From: Alphaproteobacteria bacterium UBA1301 | GTDB taxonomy: Bacteria > Pseudomonadota > Alphaproteobacteria > Micropepsales > Micropepsaceae | Direction of reading: 5' to 3' | NCBI GenBank assembly: GCA_002307725.1 | Contig: DBUB01000010.1 | Span: 634,823-698,822, forward strand | Length of the DNA: 64,000 bases | Shown here: positions 9,352-16,818 of the stretch, one piece after another | How the letters are laid out: every line of letters begins with the position of its first letter | How positions within the stretch are numbered: position 1 is the first letter of the stretch | Notes under the pieces: generated by a model | The model's database searches: none | What the model was told of the DNA's origin: nothing | Seen by the model: the letters and a program-made list of their open reading frames with translations, nothing else | Made by a program: the position numbers and the translations under genes

Positions 9352-9478
9352 TTTTTCCTCTCCCCTTGTGGGAGAGGGCTGTTTGCCTTGCACTTACGAA
9401 GTGTGCGAGCACAGCGAACGCAGCGAGCACAGCGAACGCAGCGAGTGCAGTAAGTGCTAGGCAAACCGGGTGAGGGGT
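9352..9478. repeat. Dispersed intergenic repeat with long imperfect hairpin and tandem units
   Basis: Two 17-bp inverted arms (9381-9397 and 9450-9466; one mismatch) enclose two exact 18-bp tandem units GCGAGCACAGCGAACGCA at 9405-9422 and 9423-9440 plus a partial third. The flanks (CTCCCCTTGTGGGAGAGGG on the left, CCGGGTGAGGGG on the right) match an intergenic repeat type frequent in many Alphaproteobacteria. It lies between accessory genes and encodes nothing visible. Confidence 0.75.
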
Positions 9479-9559
9479 GCGTGCGTCAGCTTTTTGCATC
9501 TGGCGAGCCGGGCAGAAAATGGCGCTGCGGCGAAACGAAGAATGGTTCTTACTCCGACT

Positions 9560-10216
9560 CTATTCCCTTTTGGACCGATCTGAATGCTGCGCTAGATCCC
9601 GACTTTTCTGCCCGCGATTTGGCAATTGCGGTCTTTCAGGCCATGTGGAGGGCCTCCGGTCCAACCATCTCCAAGAGTCCTCCATAGCGTCTATGAAGTC
9701 TCGTAGCACAATCGCGGCATCTCTAACGTACCGGTATTCAGTAAGCAGATTCTTATTTCGCAGCTTTGCAGCTCTTGTATTGCCGTAAACATCGTTAGGC
9801 TGAATACCCTCTGGCAAATCAAAAATGCGCCCATAAATGAATGAGTGTAGTGGCCCGTGCACAGCATTATTCCGGCCTTCTTCAAGAGCATCAATTTGGC
9901 CGCACACCCATTTTATGTCGTCAATCGCTCGCGGATTTAGCCTTATTTCATCGGGCTCCAATTGGGAGAACACAGCCTTGAGCATTTTTCGTTTTATGCG
10001 GTCAGAATCAACCGCCTGGAAAGCGGCCTGTGTTTTTTCATTATCTGTGATCGAGGCAATTGAATTAAACAGTACACAGACAGATTCGTGAAGGTCGTTC
10101 CATGCTAGGGACAATTGACCTATGGCGAGCGCGTATGGACGATATTCGCGCGATGAAAAGCGCTCGATTTGAGGCTTTTGTTTATTTGGTCTCCTAGATT
10201 TGGTATTCTCACTCAT
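9560..10216 (-). CDS. Hypothetical protein with HEPN-like RNNAVH motif
   Basis: 218 residues from the ATG at 10216, which follows a GGGAG ribosome binding site. A longer frame from 10414 adds 66 residues of low plausibility. The protein is mostly helical; residues near 130 read LEEGRNNAVHG, an R-x4-H motif of the HEPN superfamily (often RNases in toxin or abortive-infection systems). The helices around ALAIGQLSLAWNDLHESVCV fit that fold. The motif alone is weak evidence. It sits between a HigBA pair and a VapC relic, a typical accessory/defence setting. Confidence 0.55.
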   Translation of the reverse strand: MSENTKSRRPNKQKPQIERFSSREYRPYALAIGQLSLAWNDLHESVCVLFNSIASITDNEKTQAAFQAVDSDRIKRKMLKAVFSQLEPDEIRLNPRAIDDIKWVCGQIDALEEGRNNAVHGPLHSFIYGRIFDLPEGIQPNDVYGNTRAAKLRNKNLLTEYRYVRDAAIVLRDFIDAMEDSWRWLDRRPSTWPERPQLPNRGQKSRDLAQHSDRSKRE

Positions 10217-10529
10217 TGGACACTCCCGACCAAGACTAATACAGCCCGATGAACCGAGTGCCGATTGAGCACGACCCTGCGCGGCGCTGCGGCTGGGTAC
10301 GGAACGCCGCTCCAACAAATTCCCCGCAAGCGGGCGCTGAGTCGGGTGCAGAGCGCTACCAAGAAGTCGAGTAAGAGCGCCTAAGTCCACAGATTTTGTG
10401 AGCAGTGATTGCATACTGATAAATTTGCGCTGTAGTTTTCAATAGAGGGCTGAACACCGGTCAGCACGGGTCCCGTACACCGGGGCGGCATTGCCAACCC
10501 TAGAAGTGATCCCGGTCAGCGCGGCCTCT

Positions 10530-10705
10530 TCAGCCCTCGCCAGCGAGGAAGCCGCGCCGCGCTCGAAAAGGCCGGGCAGATCATCGGCGGCAACGATCTT
10601 TGGATCGCCGCCCATGCGTTTGCCGCGTCGCTGATCCTGGTCACGAACAACGAACGCGAATTCAAGCGCCTCAAACCGCTTCGGGTCGAAAACTGGGTGC
10701 GCTGA
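10530..10705 (+). pseudogene. C-terminal relic of a VapC PIN-domain toxin
   Basis: In one frame the DNA reads ALEKAGQIIGGNDLWIAAHA, then LVTNNEREFKRLKPL and VENWVR, then a stop at 10703. This is the conserved end of VapC RNases (the NDxxIAAHA and TNNxxEF motifs carry the last acidic residues of the PIN active site). The N-terminal two thirds of the gene and any VapB antitoxin are missing, so it is a decayed fragment. Confidence 0.75.
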
Positions 10706-11009
10706 TCGCGCCACCTTGAAATTTGCACCATCAGTCCTCACGTTTTCAAAGAATCTTGTTTTCGCTGGTGCATGGAAGAAGCATTCCGACTCGCAATCTC
10801 ACAAACGCCGTCGCTTCTGCTCGAAGCGATGCGCCGTCCCGTGCGCCATCGGCGTTCGCGCGAGCGGTTGCCGCGCATCGGAAGCGATGGTGAATGCGGC
10901 GTGGTAAAAGCCGGGGAGGGTACCCTCCCTCCCCCACCTCCCACCTCCCAGCTCCCATAACAATTATCTTGCGCAATCCCGCCGCATCAAAGACACCGGC
11001 AAGGTTGGC
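10706..11009. other. Non-coding remnant region
   Basis: About 300 bases with no credible gene. It contains a perfect 16-bp palindrome (GGGAGGGTACCCTCCC, 10914-10929) running into a pyrimidine-rich tract to about 10957. It is probably debris of the accessory region next to the tRNA integration site. Confidence 0.45.
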
Positions 11010-11270
11010 TTGCCCGGCGTAGCAAAGGCGAAGCCGGGGGCGCCCTTCGGCAATCGCAATGCCGCCAAGCCGGAATCGGCCGAATTCCGCGCCTTCAAAG
11101 CCGAGGCCGACGCGCTCATCGCCCGCATGAAGGCCGCCATCGCGTACGCCGAACTGGTCATCGCCCAAAACACGCGGCCGCGCCGCCGCATCACCAGCTT
11201 CATCTATGAGCGGGACGGCGTCGTGATGCGGGTACGCGCGGTGACGCGGATCAAGGCCAAACGCCAAGCG
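11010..11270 (+). CDS. Small GNRNA-motif protein, possibly truncated
   Basis: The frame encodes KAKPGAPFGNRNAAKPE followed by a helical, Ala/Arg-rich region to about residue 85. Short proteins opening with GxPxGNRNA are common hypothetical proteins in Alphaproteobacteria. The frame has no stop before it enters the tRNA-Thr gene and ends at 11465, so the natural C-terminus seems to have been lost; the end given here is only where family-like sequence fades. The function is unknown. Confidence 0.35.
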
Positions 11271-11375
11271 GTTTGCCGGGGCGCCGACGGCCTTTCGCCT
11301 AACGTCTTGGCCGGGCGGCAGGATCGGCGCGAGCCGGTTGCGTCGCGCCCGCAGCCGTCGTATTCGGGGGCCGGA

Positions 11376-11451
11376 GCCGGCTTAGCTCAGCTGGTAGAGC
11401 ACCTGATTTGTAATCAGGGGGTCACAGGTTCGAGTCCTGTAGCCGGCACCA
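11376..11451 (+). tRNA. tRNA-Thr (anticodon TGT)
   Basis: A 76-nt cloverleaf including an encoded CCA: acceptor GCCGGCT/AGCCGGC, D arm GCTC/GAGC, anticodon stem CCTGA/TCAGG with loop TTTGTAA (anticodon TGT), and T arm ACAGG/CCTGT with loop TTCGAGT. Its last 48 bases are duplicated exactly at 21882-21929, marking it as the insertion site of the element to the right. Confidence 0.97.
11404..11451 (+). repeat. attL core, 48-bp direct repeat inside tRNA-Thr
   Basis: Spans the anticodon stem to the CCA end of tRNA-Thr. It is identical over 48 bases to 21882-21929; identity stops sharply on both sides, defining the crossover region used by the integrase. Confidence 0.95.
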
Positions 11452-11500
11452 TTTATTTTCAATAGGTTAGTAAAAACGTCGAGCTACCAATTCTGCGGAT

Positions 11501-11519
11501 AGGTAACACTGTAGGTAAC
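11501..11519. promoter_or_regulatory. Putative integrase arm-type sites, left end
   Basis: Two direct copies of AGGTAAC (11501-11507, 11513-11519), 12 bp apart, about 50 bp inside attL. Three more copies lie inside attR. Their presence at both inner ends only is what arm-type binding sites of a tyrosine integrase or its excisionase look like. Confidence 0.55.
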
Positions 11520-11528
11520 GAGGCGGCC

Positions 11529-12065
11529 ATGAGCTACACGGGTCCGATACCACTAACCCCGGAAGAGCAGACGCTTTTCGACAAGATCATCTTTCCTCCA
11601 GATGACCATGATGACTGGCTGGCAAACGCGGCCGTCGTTCCACGTCTCATGAAGCTAATGCTGACACGCGGTGCAATCCCAGAACACCGGCTCGAATACT
11701 TCAACAATCCCGAGTACCGCACCGGCCGGATGAAAGGTTCACGGCGCGACATATTTGAGCGGAATGGAACCAAGGGACTGGCAATTTTCGAGCACGCAAA
11801 TTTCCTCAAATACCTTCGTTACTTCGTGCTCGGCGTGGAAATGCCTGAGAAAGTCATCGACGAGTTTCGGCATGAAGTCGAGCGCGTCTCGCCAGTGTCG
11901 GGGGGCGACATGGAAGACCTTATCCCGCTCGCGCGGCGCCTCATAAGAGGGCACCGAATTGAAATCCACGAAGCCTCGGACAATTTCTTCAAGCTATGTT
12001 TGGATTGTGGAGTTTCGCTCATTTGGGCGGCACATTTGCGCGAAGCAATCAAAAAGATGCATTGA
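11529..12065 (+). CDS. Unknown cargo protein of the satellite
   Basis: 178 residues with no recognised domain. It is acidic, mainly helical, with no signal peptide or membrane segment; the C-terminal part has two Cys in LCLDCG. It is the only rightward gene of the element and lies between the head genes and attL, the end position where phage satellites often carry interference or anti-phage cargo. A defence role is inference from position only. It converges with the head-closure gene, ending 8 bases from it. Confidence 0.65.
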   Translation: MSYTGPIPLTPEEQTLFDKIIFPPDDHDDWLANAAVVPRLMKLMLTRGAIPEHRLEYFNNPEYRTGRMKGSRRDIFERNGTKGLAIFEHANFLKYLRYFVLGVEMPEKVIDEFRHEVERVSPVSGGDMEDLIPLARRLIRGHRIEIHEASDNFFKLCLDCGVSLIWAAHLREAIKKMH

Positions 12066-12073
12066 GCCGAGTT

Positions 12074-12466
12074 TTAGCCCAAAACCCGCAACTCGATTCG
12101 CACGGGCACGTTACCGTCATAGACGGCCGCCGCCTGCGCAATGGCCTTTTCCGCATTGCGGAAGTTCACTTTGTCCGCCGTCGTCGGAATGACGGGATCA
12201 TTCGGCGGAACGGTGCCGGGTGGATTCGTCGCTGTCTGAGCGCCAGGCCAGCCCTTCCGGCGCAATTCATCGGGCGACAACAGGATCAAGTAATTGGTCT
12301 GCGAAACGCCTGCGATCAACTGTTGCGTCGTCAGTGTCTTGACGACGCCGCGCACGGTCACGCGCACATAGCTTTGCTTGGATGTGCCGACGACGCGGAT
12401 CAACTGTACCGGCTCGCCGCGAAGCCGGATTTGTCGCTCAAGTCGTGCGGCCAGCCGGTTCTTCAT
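12074..12466 (-). CDS. Putative phage head-closure / head-tail joining protein
   Basis: 130 residues, last gene of the head operon. A basic N-terminal helix (MKNRLAARLERQIRLRGEPV) followed by a beta-rich domain including YLILLSPDEL and VPVRIELRV matches the size, position and pattern of neck proteins that close the filled capsid below the connector. It overlaps the preceding gene by ATGA. The assignment rests mostly on position. Confidence 0.55.
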   Translation of the reverse strand: MKNRLAARLERQIRLRGEPVQLIRVVGTSKQSYVRVTVRGVVKTLTTQQLIAGVSQTNYLILLSPDELRRKGWPGAQTATNPPGTVPPNDPVIPTTADKVNFRNAEKAIAQAAAVYDGNVPVRIELRVLG

Positions 12467-12870
12467 CGTGCGTCCAGACGTACCGCGGCGAAGGTATTGG
12501 CATAGGTGCCGGTGCTCGTGATCTTGGCGCGCATCAGCGAACCAAGCACGCCATCAACGGCGGTATCGTCGCCAAGAGCGCCATCGCTAGGTGTCAATGC
12601 CGTTGTGCGCGGCGTGAGGCCGGACAGGTTCACAACTCGCGTGGCGCTCGCCGTCGTGAAGGCGAAGCAAGCAACGTCAATCCAAGTCTGCCCGCGGTCG
12701 AGAGACACCTGCACCCAGACCTTGCATGTGGTTCCACCGCTCGTGTAACCAAATTGGCATTCGATGGTCGCGGCCTGAATGCCGGTCACGTCGATTGCCG
12801 TTTGGGCTTCCCCAGACAGGGCCGTTGTCAGGTTGCGATTTGCCAATGTGTACGAGCCGGGATTCAGCAT
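12463..12870 (-). CDS. Putative capsid decoration or beta-sandwich head protein
   Basis: 135 residues from the ATG at 12870, one base after the stop of the connector gene; an upstream in-frame start at 12954 would overlap it. Composition is Thr/Ala/Gly-rich and beta-strand-like, with VWVQVSLDRGQTWIDVACF resembling the sandwich strands of phage surface proteins. No catalytic motif. Its place between connector and closure genes supports a virion role; the exact one is uncertain. Confidence 0.5.
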   Translation of the reverse strand: MLNPGSYTLANRNLTTALSGEAQTAIDVTGIQAATIECQFGYTSGGTTCKVWVQVSLDRGQTWIDVACFAFTTASATRVVNLSGLTPRTTALTPSDGALGDDTAVDGVLGSLMRAKITSTGTYANTFAAVRLDAR

Positions 12871-12871
12871 G

Positions 12872-13459
12872 TCACGTAATCCTGTAGTTGCGGAACGATG
12901 CGCAAAGGCCCGCGATTTCGGGTGGTAATGCGTCGCTGAAATAGGACGCATCACTTACGTCAGAGACGCTTTCGCTGCGCACGGCCGGGTCGCGGTCGGC
13001 GCCCAAGTAGTAGGACTTCACAAGCTGTACGCACGCTTGCGCCAACGCGGGCGGCGTGGCGCGGGGAAGATCGAATCCACTCGAATAGGTGACGGCCACG
13101 ACACGCGGCGGCCAATAGCACGGCCGATCATCCGAAAGGCGCGTGACGATGCCTTTCGCGAGGTCGCATTCGTAATCGGTGGGAACGAGGGTGTTGTCAC
13201 CTTCGACGATGCTCGCGACTTCCGAAATGGGATAGCGGCTCAAGATCAATTCTTCGCAGAGGCGGTTGAGCCTAAATTGCTCTCGCACCGCTTCTTTCGC
13301 GAACACGCGCCGACAGTATCGGGCGATCACGTCGCTGGCGCGCGTGATGAATCCCGCAAGCGCGGCGTCGTCGGACTGATCCGTGAGGCCCAGCGCGGTT
13401 CGGGCCGTGTTCACGTCAACCAAATCGAACTTGTCGGCCGGTGTGACGATGGTCAGCAT
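12872..13459 (-). CDS. gp6-like head-tail connector protein
   Basis: 195 residues. The N-terminal helical bundle (about 15-55, FITRASDVIARYCRR) and the family's RYPISEVASI segment identify the HK97 gp6-like connector, which forms a ring under the portal. It is followed immediately by the putative decoration and closure genes and preceded by a 148-bp non-coding gap after the portal gene. Confidence 0.85.
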   Translation of the reverse strand: MLTIVTPADKFDLVDVNTARTALGLTDQSDDAALAGFITRASDVIARYCRRVFAKEAVREQFRLNRLCEELILSRYPISEVASIVEGDNTLVPTDYECDLAKGIVTRLSDDRPCYWPPRVVAVTYSSGFDLPRATPPALAQACVQLVKSYYLGADRDPAVRSESVSDVSDASYFSDALPPEIAGLCASFRNYRIT

Positions 13460-13607
13460 TGCGCGTCCCTATGGTTGTGCCGACCAGCGCGGCTGGATCG
13501 GCCGCCGTCGGCTCACGGTGTTTTTCGGAATGCGAGTCCCGCGACACCATCCGTGTGGTCGCAGCCCTTCGGGAAAAGCCCTGAAAAAAAACCCAGGCAG
13601 GCCAGCC

Positions 13608-14843
13608 TTACGCATTCGCCGCTCCCGTGTCTTTGGGGGCGCCGGTTTGTTCCTGTTGCATATTGGCCGGTGCGAAATACTCGTTACCGGCAGGATCCGT
13701 GCGGGGGTTTTGTTTCTCGAATTGGCGCAGCTCGTTCGCGTTGTAGAGGCCGATTTCCCGCGCGATGCGATAGCTTTGGAAGCGCGCCAGCATGTCGCCC
13801 CTCAAAAGCAAATCCGTGTCGAACTCCACTTCGTAAGAAGCGCGCCCGGCTTCGCTGAAAAGCGACCGCTCGATAAGTTTTTCCCAGCGCACGAGCCAAG
13901 GCTGAATCGTGTGGGCATAGAACCAGCGGCCCAATTCCGTGACATTGGAATAGCTGCCGTTGGTCAGGTCGCCCAGGACGGGAGGCGGCACGCGATAGAT
14001 GCGGGCGATATTCTCGACGCCCAGGCGGCGGGATTCGAGCATCTGCGCATCTTCTGCGCTGACGCTAATCGCCTGCCATTTCAGGCCCTCTTCGAGCACC
14101 GCAATTTTCCCGGCCTTATCGGAGCCCGCATACGTCTGCTCGAATGACTTGCGGAGCCGGGTCGCGGCTTCCTCGCCAATTTCGCCCGGATGGGAAAGCA
14201 CGCCGCTCAAGGCTGCGCCGTTGCGGAACATGGAAGCTGCAAAGCGTTCCGTTGCCGCTGCCGTGCCGAACGTCTCCCGGGCGCGGTGCAATCGGCTCTT
14301 GCCGACAATGCCGTCGTCGCTGCGGTCTTTGAGGTGCAGCATTTCATCGGGGAGCAATCGCCGCGTCCCGCCTTCCGGCATGGATACGTCATAGGCGACG
14401 CGGCGCGTGCCGGCGAAACGCACCACGCTTACCCAATCGGGATGGAACGGCACGAGCTGCACGGGTTGCCCGCCTGTGTCGCGGACAATCTCCGCATAGG
14501 AATTGCCCCGCAACAGACAATGCGCCGTCATCATTTCGATGAATTCGGGCGCGGTCTGATTTTCGTTCGGATCACCGGAAAAAAGGCGGGAGACCGGATG
14601 CGCTGGATCGGGGGAACGAATCCGATCTCCCGTGCGGCGGTAGCAGACGAGGGGTAGCGTCGCGACCGTTTCTGCAATGATTTGAACGCAGGCAAAGACA
14701 GCCGACAGATTTTCGGCAATATGGGGTGAGACCGGCACACCCGCGTCGGTTTCAATTCCACCCGTGCGCATCAAGTCCCAACTCGACGGCGCCGGTGCGG
14801 AGCGGGTTTCGATGCCGAGGAAATTTCGCAGCCGGGTCAGCAT
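13608..14843 (-). CDS. HK97-family phage portal protein
   Basis: 411 residues, normal length. N-terminal LSAVFACVQIIAETVATLPL, the middle LLRGNSYAEIVRD and the C-terminal helical wing with ERSLFSEAGRA are characteristic. The dodecameric portal forms the DNA entry vertex. The start overlaps the end of the protease gene by 7 bp. In HK97-type phages portal precedes protease and capsid; here it follows them. Confidence 0.93.
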   Translation of the reverse strand: MLTRLRNFLGIETRSAPAPSSWDLMRTGGIETDAGVPVSPHIAENLSAVFACVQIIAETVATLPLVCYRRTGDRIRSPDPAHPVSRLFSGDPNENQTAPEFIEMMTAHCLLRGNSYAEIVRDTGGQPVQLVPFHPDWVSVVRFAGTRRVAYDVSMPEGGTRRLLPDEMLHLKDRSDDGIVGKSRLHRARETFGTAAATERFAASMFRNGAALSGVLSHPGEIGEEAATRLRKSFEQTYAGSDKAGKIAVLEEGLKWQAISVSAEDAQMLESRRLGVENIARIYRVPPPVLGDLTNGSYSNVTELGRWFYAHTIQPWLVRWEKLIERSLFSEAGRASYEVEFDTDLLLRGDMLARFQSYRIAREIGLYNANELRQFEKQNPRTDPAGNEYFAPANMQQEQTGAPKDTGAANA

Positions 14844-15394
14844 GTCGCCAGGAACCTTTGCAGCGCGCCGAGGCGGAAGGGATAGGCGCGCGCCAGGCTA
14901 TCGAGCGCGCGGCGTGCGACGGTCGTGTCGAGATAGGCCGGGTTTGCCGTCACGGTGATTTCGTGCAAGTCCACGTCGGTCAGCGTGCGGACCATCTTCC
15001 CGCCATCCTCGCGCCAAGCGTCGCCGCCCTTCGGAACGGTGAAAGCGAACGAGGCGCCGCGAATATCGCCGCGTTCGACGCTGACAAGCAGGTCGCGCGC
15101 GGTCGTTGTGTCCGGCACTTGAATATCGAATGCGAGGCCGCGCGAGTCTTGCGACAGGTACAGCGTCCCTGCGGAGCGCCGTCCGAGCACGAGTTGCGGC
15201 ATGTGATGCACGAGCGCCAACGGGTCGCGGTCGGATGCCAGGGTGCGCGTGAATGCCCCAGCCCGGACGATTTCAGTAAAGCCGCCCAAGTCCTGAGACG
15301 GCTTATCGAACACCGCAGCATAGCCCACGAGCCGGGGCGTCTTACCGCCCGCGGCCCGTAGCTCAATCGTAGCGCGACGTTCGATCACGTCCAC
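14837..15394 (-). CDS. HK97-family prohead protease
   Basis: 185 residues from the GTG at 15394, which has a GGAG ribosome binding site; this places it 13 bp after the capsid stop codon. The fold's first strand (LVGYAAVFDKPSQDLG), the His in LALVHHMPQ and the Ser in RGASFAFTVP fit the His-Ser catalytic pair of the U35-type maturation protease that trims the capsid protein's delta domain. Confidence 0.9.
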   Translation of the reverse strand: MDVIERRATIELRAAGGKTPRLVGYAAVFDKPSQDLGGFTEIVRAGAFTRTLASDRDPLALVHHMPQLVLGRRSAGTLYLSQDSRGLAFDIQVPDTTTARDLLVSVERGDIRGASFAFTVPKGGDAWREDGGKMVRTLTDVDLHEITVTANPAYLDTTVARRALDSLARAYPFRLGALQRFLATC

Positions 15395-15407
15395 GGCACA
15401 TCTCCGA

Positions 15408-16691
15408 TTAGACGGTGATGTCCGATTGGAAGACGAAGCTCGTTGCGTGCCGCACGGCAACGTCAACGTCTTTCATCGCCCGAATCAGAATGCGGCCCTT
15501 CAGATAGGCCGTGCTCTCGAATGGGTTGGCCAAAATATCGAGGCCGCCGGCCCACGAGGCGATCAATAGATTCGCCCAATTGCCGAAGATGATCGTGCCC
15601 GCGACAGGCCCGGTCGGATTCCCGGCGAGGGCCGTGGTCGTGTAAGCGGGATAGCCGGCGAGGGCGTTCGGCCCTTCCATAATCATCCGGCTATCGGTCG
15701 AAGCGGCGATCAAGGTTGACCGCAGTTTCTTCGCGACAAACGGATTCATCGCCCACCCGAGCGAACCGTCGAGGGCGTTCGCCGCGTCCACAAGGGACGG
15801 ATAGGCGAGCACTTCCTCGTATGTCAGCGCCACGCCGCCGCCGCCAGCGGTAGCGCCCGCCGCGGTGATACCGATAGGGGTGTTGCCGGTGCCGGGTCCG
15901 ACCATCGCTTGCGCGTCGATTGCTTGCGCGATTGTCGCCGCCAAATCATTGCGCACGATTTGCTCGATTGAGGGCGAACTGTTGAGCATGGTCCGGCGCG
16001 AATAGCTCGTGACGCTGCCGACCGTCTTCGGCGTGAGATTCACGTCGTCAACCGTCAAATCGGTTTCCGAAAGCGAGCCATCTTCCTGAAGCCACTGTGC
16101 GGTTCCCGATCCGGTTTGGCGCGGGATGTCGATAGGCGTTCCGACCAAGCCGTCGAGATACGTCGCGCCCAAGCGCGCGCAAACCAGCTTGCTGCGCAGC
16201 AAGTCGATGAACAAGTCGGCACGGTGCGGGTTCGGGATAAGATCGGCCGCAGTCGAGCCGACCAACAGCGTGCGCTTATCGACGTGGAAATATTGGTCCG
16301 GGACGGCGAAGCCCTCGAACTGCTTGCCGGATCGGCGCGCAACTTCCGTCGAAATTTCGCGCTCGAACCCGATGTCAACATTGCCGCCTTCGTGTGTCGG
16401 CAACGTCGAACGGATGCACTTGACGACGCTGAAGTCGCGGGCGCGTTCCTCGAATTGGCCGTCACCAATATGGCCGTGAACGATTGCGGGCGCGCTGCGC
16501 TCGGCTTCCGCCAAGGTCTGAGCACGGGCAATCTTCTTGTCGAAGTCTGCGATTTTGGATTTCAGGCCGCTGAATTTCGCATCTTCGTCAGCGGTGAGGT
16601 CGCGCTTTTCGGTTTCGGCGGTGTCCGCCAGGGCGCGCATTTCCGCGACGGCAGCGGCGCGGGATTCCTGCAACTCATGCAGCTTCGGCAT
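15408..16691 (-). CDS. HK97-fold major capsid protein
   Basis: 427 residues from the ATG at 16691, preceded by AAGGAG. Residues 1-65 form the coiled-coil delta domain (scaffold removed by the protease); the rest is the HK97 fold with SVTSYSRRTMLNSSPSIEQI and the near-C-terminal ANPFESTAYLKGRILIRAM. Its presence in a 10.5-kb element means this element can make its own shell, unlike classical PICIs that remodel helper capsids. Confidence 0.95.
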   Translation of the reverse strand: MPKLHELQESRAAAVAEMRALADTAETEKRDLTADEDAKFSGLKSKIADFDKKIARAQTLAEAERSAPAIVHGHIGDGQFEERARDFSVVKCIRSTLPTHEGGNVDIGFEREISTEVARRSGKQFEGFAVPDQYFHVDKRTLLVGSTAADLIPNPHRADLFIDLLRSKLVCARLGATYLDGLVGTPIDIPRQTGSGTAQWLQEDGSLSETDLTVDDVNLTPKTVGSVTSYSRRTMLNSSPSIEQIVRNDLAATIAQAIDAQAMVGPGTGNTPIGITAAGATAGGGGVALTYEEVLAYPSLVDAANALDGSLGWAMNPFVAKKLRSTLIAASTDSRMIMEGPNALAGYPAYTTTALAGNPTGPVAGTIIFGNWANLLIASWAGGLDILANPFESTAYLKGRILIRAMKDVDVAVRHATSFVFQSDITV

Positions 16692-16818
16692 GGAACGAAA
16701 CTCCTTCGGGCGGCTTTCGCCGCGCTGGGCCGGACCGTCGTCACGACGGGCCATCGGGTAGGTCAGCATTATTGCCGATTCGGCAGTCAGAAATCAAGCC
16801 CTTGTGTCATGTCAAGTC

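Noticed and set aside
9405..9450. CRISPR-like array
   Set aside because: Units are adjacent tandem repeats without spacers, inside a dispersed hairpin repeat.
10772..10960. 62-codon frame upstream of the tRNA
   Set aside because: Low-complexity Pro end derived from a pyrimidine tract, no ribosome binding site; probably non-coding.
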